A stretch of DNA of 64,000 bases from Spirodela intermedia. Its lineage: Eukaryota > Streptophyta > Magnoliopsida > Alismatales > Araceae. The stretch spans positions 5,276,259 to 5,340,258 of the forward strand of contig LR746266.1 of NCBI GenBank assembly GCA_902729315.2. Direction: 5' to 3'. The translations under genes were made by a program, and so were the position numbers. The first letter of the stretch is position 1. Each line of letters opens with the position of its first letter. A model generated the notes under the pieces. The model made no database searches. It saw only the letters and a program-made list of their open reading frames with translations, and was not told the DNA's origin. Shown here piece by piece: positions 58,540 through 64,000 of this stretch.

Positions 58540-58544
58540 GCGGC
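57760..58544 (+). other. Kinesin-8 3' UTR and DBR1 promoter/leader
   Basis: The first part (to about 58110) is CT-rich and likely 3' UTR, with a run of G at about 58038-58047. A GA tract (about 58267-58289) and a CT tract (58500-58533) bracket the probable DBR1 promoter and leader. No coding sequence is recognised. Confidence 0.6.
58500..58533 (+). repeat. (CT)n microsatellite in the DBR1 leader
   Basis: About seventeen CT units ending eleven bases before the DBR1 start codon, so almost certainly within its 5' UTR. Confidence 0.9.
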
Positions 58545-61500
58545 ATGAAGGTAATCCCCGGAATCGGGATATGTCTTCGTGTGATTTTCTCTGAACCCTC
58601 CCTCTCTTCTTTGTTTAACTCTCTTCTACGACCGGGTTCTTCTTTGGCTTCTCGGTTTTGGGCGGTGGGAATCAGATAGCGGTGGAAGGATGCATGCACG
58701 GGGAGCTCGACAATGTCTACGCGACCATGCAGCATTTGGAGAGGGTGGAGAACATCAAGATCGACTTGCTTATTTGCTGTGGCGACTTCCAGGTTCTCTT
58801 CTCCTGGTTTCAAATCCTAGAGAAGTGACGCATTTATTTGATAAAAGATCAGCGCGGGCTCGGCGTTGTTTTCATAAATGTATTGATATGGTCAACCTGG
58901 GCTAGCTATCTGGAAGATGATTTGAATGTCCTTCTCCCAGAATGGGGCGCAAATACAATGAGCATGTGGGTGCGGATTGGATCGTGTTGTTGGAAAGTTT
59001 AGAATACTTGGAAGACGTTGATACAGCGTGAAAACACTCATGATGCACCATAAAGAGCAATATATGGCTTGTTTTTTGTGTTGCTGTGTCAGTTTTTTTC
59101 CTCATTTCTGTGAGATTTGGATAGGATTTATATCAATAAAATCTGATTTGGGTCTGAATGTAAATCTAAAACCTGTAATTTGGAAACATATTTCCCGTTT
59201 AAACCAGAGTAAACCCACAAATTCGCAACTATTGAGAATAAAAAGGATATGCATACGCAGGAATACTCGGCAGATTATCCTGAAGGTGGTTAGTCTAGGG
59301 CAGGAAAATGTAGGTATGTGGACCACCTGCACGTATCCTTGGAAAGTTTATCAAGACTAATTGGCTTACTTTATCATTGGAAAGCAAGGAGACTCAAGTC
59401 TTGCTAGTGTTTAAATTTCCAAGTATGATACTATATGTTGTTAATGAAACTGCTTGGTTTTAGTCAAAAGTTAGTGTGGATTTATCTTAAATCCTACTGT
59501 GATTACAAAGCTGTGTCTTATCTCATTTTATATTTTCCAGTGCCAGTATATCTATTATTTTCTAGCTGCCTTTGGATTTTTTATTTTTGAAATATGCTGG
59601 TGAAACCACTCCTTATTTTTTGTCTTTTTGCAAACAGGCAGTCAGATATCAAAGCGACTTAAACAGCTTAAATGTCAAACCAAACTATCGAAAAATGAAC
59701 TCCTTTTGGAAATACTATTCTGGAGAAGAAATAGCTCCATATCCAACCATTTTTATTGGCGGCAATCATGAAGCATCCAACTATTTGTGGGAATTGTGAG
59801 TTTTTCTTTTCATTCATCTTTTGTTTCTGAGGTTACGTTGAAAATACATAATTTTATACATCGATAGCTATTTGGAAACCTTTCATTAATTCATCAAAGA
59901 TTTTGGAGAGTGTAGGTATTCCCTCTAATGGCTGTGGTTTTCCATTTGGTTGCGAAACCCAGATAATATAAGGATTTCCTGGAGTTTGGTGATTTTCTGG
60001 TTGATGCTGACGAAGAAGCACCATAAAAAAGATTCATCTACAAATAATCAAAAGACGGTTGATCATTGGAATGGAATATATTTTGACTTTTAAATGCTGA
60101 AAATTTTAAAATGAGATCTGCATTCAGAGAAAGTTGTTCTCGGAGCATAGAGCAGTAGAGTTTCTTGATTCGCTGGCCAGCTGATTAAATCAGTAAAAGA
60201 TAAATTTTGACCGTCCCCGGTCCAGCAGAACCTGTCCCGTATGCCTCCTGTTGTCCTTTTTTTTTCCTAATATCTCCCCGCCGTCAGTTATTTAATTTCA
60301 GTCTGTAATTGTTTACAATGTTTCCGACTTGTTGCATACATGTTCCACTTCCGTTAAATCCGTTGTTTATGACGTGGTAAGAGACAAATAATGGCCTTTA
60401 AAAGTATGTTCTGTTGCAGATGAAAAGCCTGACATTCACTGTAATAAAAAAACATGCCACCATGCATTGGGAAGGCTATGTTGCCCCTCACTTCCTCTAT
60501 TTTGTTTGTCACTGAAAATATATTGACGTTGTCTTTCTTTGTCAGGTATTATGGTGGATGGGCGGCACCCAACATTTATTTCTTAGGGTATGCTGGGGTT
60601 ATAAAATTTGGTGACATTCGTATTGGCGGATTATCAGGAATATATAATCCACGACATTATAACCTTGGTTAGTGACGACAATGCCAAGTATGCGTTTTTT
60701 TCGAGATTTTTTTTTGTTATTTTCTTATTTTTCCTTGCGCAATTGATTCTCAACATTCTAACAAAATATACGCTCCTTTGGGTGACTTCTGATTCCTATC
60801 CCACATGATACTATTATTGCTCATGTATTATTTTTTGATTTTTTGCCAACATGGCAGCAGAACTATTAGGCTTCCTCAAATTACGAAAAAAATCTAATCT
60901 TCCCTCCCGTCAGACAGTGACTGTTACTCGGTAAGAAAATTGATAAATATTTGGAAACTACACTTGACCATTACATTTAATTCTCAATTTCTCCATTTGA
61001 AACTCGTCATATTTGAACTATTGACATGTTGGTTTCTAAATGTCATATCAAATTGGCATTTTAATGTTGCTGTTTATAAATAGTTCAGCGAAAGCCTCTA
61101 AGAAGATGATCTGTTATTTGGCAGGACACTATGAGAGACCTCCTTATAATGAGAGTGATATTCGATCCATATATCATGTTAGGGAATATGATGTTTTCAA
61201 GCTCATGCAAATCAAGGAACCAATTGATATTTTCATTTCACATGATTGGCCTCTCGGTATAACTGATTTTGGCGATTCTGATAATCTTATTCGCAAGAAG
61301 CCGTATTTTAGAAGGGAGGTACGTGTATCTATGGTTACTACATACATTCTGGATATTCTAGAGTAACCCTCGAATAATTTACATTTCAGAGTGGCTAGTA
61401 ATTTCTGACCTTCATTATCTTGATTTTTTTCTTTTACTGAAAAATTTGAATAATTACATCTCCTTCATAGAGTGGTTGTAGAAGTAACTTTGATGAAAAA

Positions 61501-63793
61501 TGCCAGAGTTTGAACACGACAGATTTATTTTATGTTCGTTACTTGGTGTTCCCTAGATTGAGGAACGATCTCTGGGAAGTAGGGCAGCAGCACAACTACT
61601 AGACAAGTTGAAACCGCCTTATTGGTTCTCTGCTCATCTTCATTGCAAATTTCCTGCTGTAATTCAGCATGGAGAGAATGGGCCTGTGACAAAATTTCTT
61701 GCTCTTGACAAGTGCCTCCCAAGGCGTCAGTTTTTACAGGTATGGTCCGTTTTCCAGATGGTCATTTCTCTTTTCATCAGTGAAATTATATTTTAGTCTC
61801 TGTCTCTGATTTTTTTTAGATTTTGGAAATCGGATCAGATCCTGGACCCCATGAAATTATGTTTGATGAAGAGTGGCTTGCAATAACACGGCAATTTAAT
61901 TCTGTCTTCCCTTTGACACGAAAACCCTGGCTGGGGTAAGCGCATCACTACTATGGACAGACTGTCATATATAATCTTCCGTTGTATGCGAAGTTAATTG
62001 CTTCATGCTTTCAACTCAGTGCTCCCGAAGTTGAGAACCAGGATCACTACCAATGGATCAAAGACAAGCTGAAGGCCAGAGGGGGTAGGCCCTTTGAGTT
62101 TATCCGAACTCCTCCATCTTCTGGTAGCTAATGGTTTACTTTTTTTCTTCGATCCCCTTAATATTCTGAAATGCTGATCTGTGACCTTGGACATTCATCT
62201 CTGAAAATTTGTTCATTCACATTCTAGGTCATCAACGGAACCCTCAGACAGAATCTCTGTTAGAATTCTTAGAACTTCCTTATCTCCTTGACGTAACAAG
62301 AGAGACAAGTGTAGTATTACAAGGTAATATTCTATGCCTTAATCTTTGTCGATGTAAAAATGGTCTTCATTATTCATATTATTCCTTGAAATGTGTACGC
62401 CGATTTCAATCTTTTGTTAATAAGAAGGAAAATGAATTGTTTGGTGAAACCATGGGGAAATAATGTGAATATATTTCTATGAAACTCCATTTTAGTGCAG
62501 ACTCATCTTTTACTCCTCTAGTGTGTTAGGACCACCCTGGTTAAAGTTCTCCTTTCTCATTTGTTCGTCTGATTTTGATGTCAGAACCTTGGGGTTGCTG
62601 CTATGAATGCCTTTCCCTTCCATTATTGATTCTTTTTCCATTACTCGCGTTCCCATTCCATTTGGGTAAAGGAATTCCTTAAACTGTCGCCATGATGAGT
62701 ATGAAACTGTTTGTTTAATATATATGATTATCTTCACGATTAAAAAACTTGTGTGAGAGTACCTCAACGTGGGGATCTTATCTGGCGGGTGGCTGGCAGA
62801 CCAGGCTAGCCTAGTATTTTGATGGATGTTCGAGCCTGGTCTTAGCCGGTTTCTGGCCTGAAAACACCACACAAGCCAAAAATAAGTCTGCTATCACCTC
62901 CATGTGATACGCTATCTACACCCTGCACCTCACCTCCTCTCTCATGTCTCCCCCGAGGGGCCTGCCTTCAGGGTCCTCCACTGCGAGGTGGCAGATGCTG
63001 TGGCGACGTTGATATAGAGTGGGGACTGGTTACCTCCTAGTTTGCTTACCACCCCTCTGCTATATGGAGGGAATTCGTAGGCGTATTGGCATCATTTGCA
63101 CCTCATGATAGGTTGTCTTCTTTCTTGTAAGCAGTGTGAATCATCTCATGTTAGCTGTAACTTCATCACCATTATGCCACTCAGTTCATCTGTAGACATG
63201 CATGGTGATCCCCATGTTAGGAGGTTTCTACTCCTAACAGGGCTGGAAGCAGGTTAGGCGGTGACTTCATAGGGTCTGATATTTTCTTCTATCTGAACAC
63301 AAACAAAAATATATCAAACCGATTTGACTTTCGCTGCGGCATCTTACTCCTGATTATTTTTCCTTGAATTAGTTTATCATATGCGTTTTGGCTGATAATA
63401 ATATAATTGACAGATGACATTAATTATTCTCAGGCAATGTTCCTTCTCGATTGTCACTCTCTACCCATCTCCATATTTCAATCTGGGTAGGGCCTTTTTG
63501 TACGGCTCATTCTATTATATATATATATATAATTTTATTTTCTTCATTTCATTTATTTTCTGTATTGGGATTTTTCTTCTGTTTCTCTCTCCATGCATGA
63601 CAATACGGCCCCTTGCGTCACAATCAGCCATGTTTTTTCTATATATATATATATATATATAGTCTCAAAAAAATGTCGTTCGTGAAATGCAGGGGCAGAG
63701 GACCAGCCGTTGGAGGAAGACGGTGGGAATGGGGCCTCTGATGACATAGACGAAATGGAAGAGCTTACAGTTGCCGGTGACCCTGATGCTTAG
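58545..63793 (+). CDS. DBR1: RNA lariat debranching enzyme
   Basis: Ten exons: 58545-58550, 58676-58792, 59638-59795, 60546-60667, 61125-61318, 61557-61739, 61820-61935, 62020-62123, 62228-62323, 63693-63793; 398 aa, near the 410-420 of Arabidopsis DBR1 (At4g31770). It cuts the 2'-5' bond of intron lariats in the nucleus. Metallophosphoesterase residues are all present: Cys8 and His10 (EGCMHG), Asp39 (CGDFQ), Asn84-His85 (GGNHE), His174 (SHDWP), and His226 and His228 (SAHLHCKF). The lariat-recognition loop region ([15 protein letters not shown]) follows Asp39, and [11 protein letters not shown] and FEFIRTP mark the C-terminal DBR1 domain. The tail is acidic (DDIDEMEEL). The first coding exon is only six bases (ATG AAG), needed to give the invariant MKIAVEGC start. 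Confidence 0.94.
58793..59637 (+). other. Intron 2 of DBR1
   Basis: An 845-base AT-rich intron (GTTCTC to CAAACAG). No gene seen. Confidence 0.85.
59796..60545 (+). other. Intron 3 of DBR1
   Basis: A 750-base AT-rich intron (GTGAGT to TTGTCAG). Nothing recognised. Confidence 0.85.
60668..61124 (+). other. Intron 4 of DBR1
   Basis: A 457-base AT-rich intron (GTTAGT to TTGGCAG). Nothing recognised. Confidence 0.85.
62324..63692 (+). other. Intron 9 of DBR1, 1.37 kb
   Basis: The middle (about 62760-63260) is GC-richer than the other introns, as if inserted, but I find no terminal repeats or reading frame. TA microsatellites lie at about 63518-63530 and 63640-63661, the second close to the acceptor. 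Confidence 0.75.
63640..63661 (+). repeat. (TA)n microsatellite
   Basis: About ten TA units, 30 bases upstream of the last DBR1 acceptor. Confidence 0.9.
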
Positions 63794-64000
63794 CCACCAG
63801 CCCTAATCAATAGGCTGGCCCTTTGGCTTCCAAAGTCGGCGTGCACATTTTCATATCTGCCCCTCTTCCCCAGCTCCTCAACCACCACCTCGATTCTGAA
63901 CAGCCGACCTGGAGGGAGCTGGATACCCAAAAGAAAGGGGGCCTCCCCCTCTCCCTCCTCCTGAACCATCCATTGGCCAGCTACAGCTATATGATTATCG
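63794..64000 (+). other. DBR1 3' UTR
   Basis: Directly follows the TAG at 63791-63793. Pyrimidine-rich and non-coding; the polyadenylation site is not identifiable before the window ends. Confidence 0.6.

Noticed and set aside
1-64000. CRISPR arrays, operons, tRNA and rRNA genes
   Set aside because: All repeats seen are microsatellites or pairs, not regular spaced arrays, and no cloverleaf or rRNA-like sequence was recognised. The window is eukaryotic nuclear DNA.

Overview
The window is nuclear DNA of a flowering plant. The genes are split by GT-AG introns, the products are plant-type (an LRR receptor kinase, a GRP7-type glycine-rich protein, a plastid pyrophosphatase, a KIN-8 kinesin), the promoters carry plant elements (site II, telo box, G-box, evening element), and the introns are AT-rich with microsatellites and one decayed retroelement. 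I cannot name the species; long introns and GC-rich first exons would fit a non-grass monocot or another early-diverging angiosperm, but this is a guess.

Layout. (1) 1-2459, minus: LRR receptor-like kinase of the At2g16250 type, cut by the window edge. (2) 2460-6014: intergenic, with the leader and promoter of gene 1 and, nearer the other end, the promoter of gene 2. (3) 6015-6577, plus: small glycine-rich RNA-binding protein. (4) 7190-13135, minus: Maf-like nucleotide pyrophosphatase, 9 exons; its 3.2-kb intron holds a decayed Ty3/gypsy gag. (5) 13672-27727, plus: FIP1-type polyadenylation factor (FIPS5-like), 9 exons, last intron 5.65 kb. (6) 28361-44766, plus: Spinster-type MFS transporter, 16 exons. 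(7) 45258-48565, minus: chloroplast soluble inorganic pyrophosphatase, 6 exons, convergent with gene 6. (8) 50550-57759, plus: kinesin-8, 14 exons. (9) 58545-63793, plus: RNA lariat debranching enzyme DBR1, 10 exons, the first coding only two residues.

I rebuilt the exons by hand from splice sites, phase and family similarity. Every model reads through in frame from ATG to stop (the kinase is incomplete), and the product lengths mostly match their families (155, 209, 1416, 512, 292, 647 and 398 aa). Of about 60 introns, two appear to start with GC instead of GT.

The genes form no operon or evident pathway. Three act in RNA metabolism (GRP, FIP1, DBR1), which I take as chance. I found no convincing new biological system. 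The points most worth following are the evening-element and G-box promoter of the GRP gene, the degenerate kinase catalytic loop, a substituted residue in the Maf active-site motif, the two GC-AG introns, a NAGNAG acceptor, the retroelement relic, and an unassigned leader-like segment near 3300-3575.
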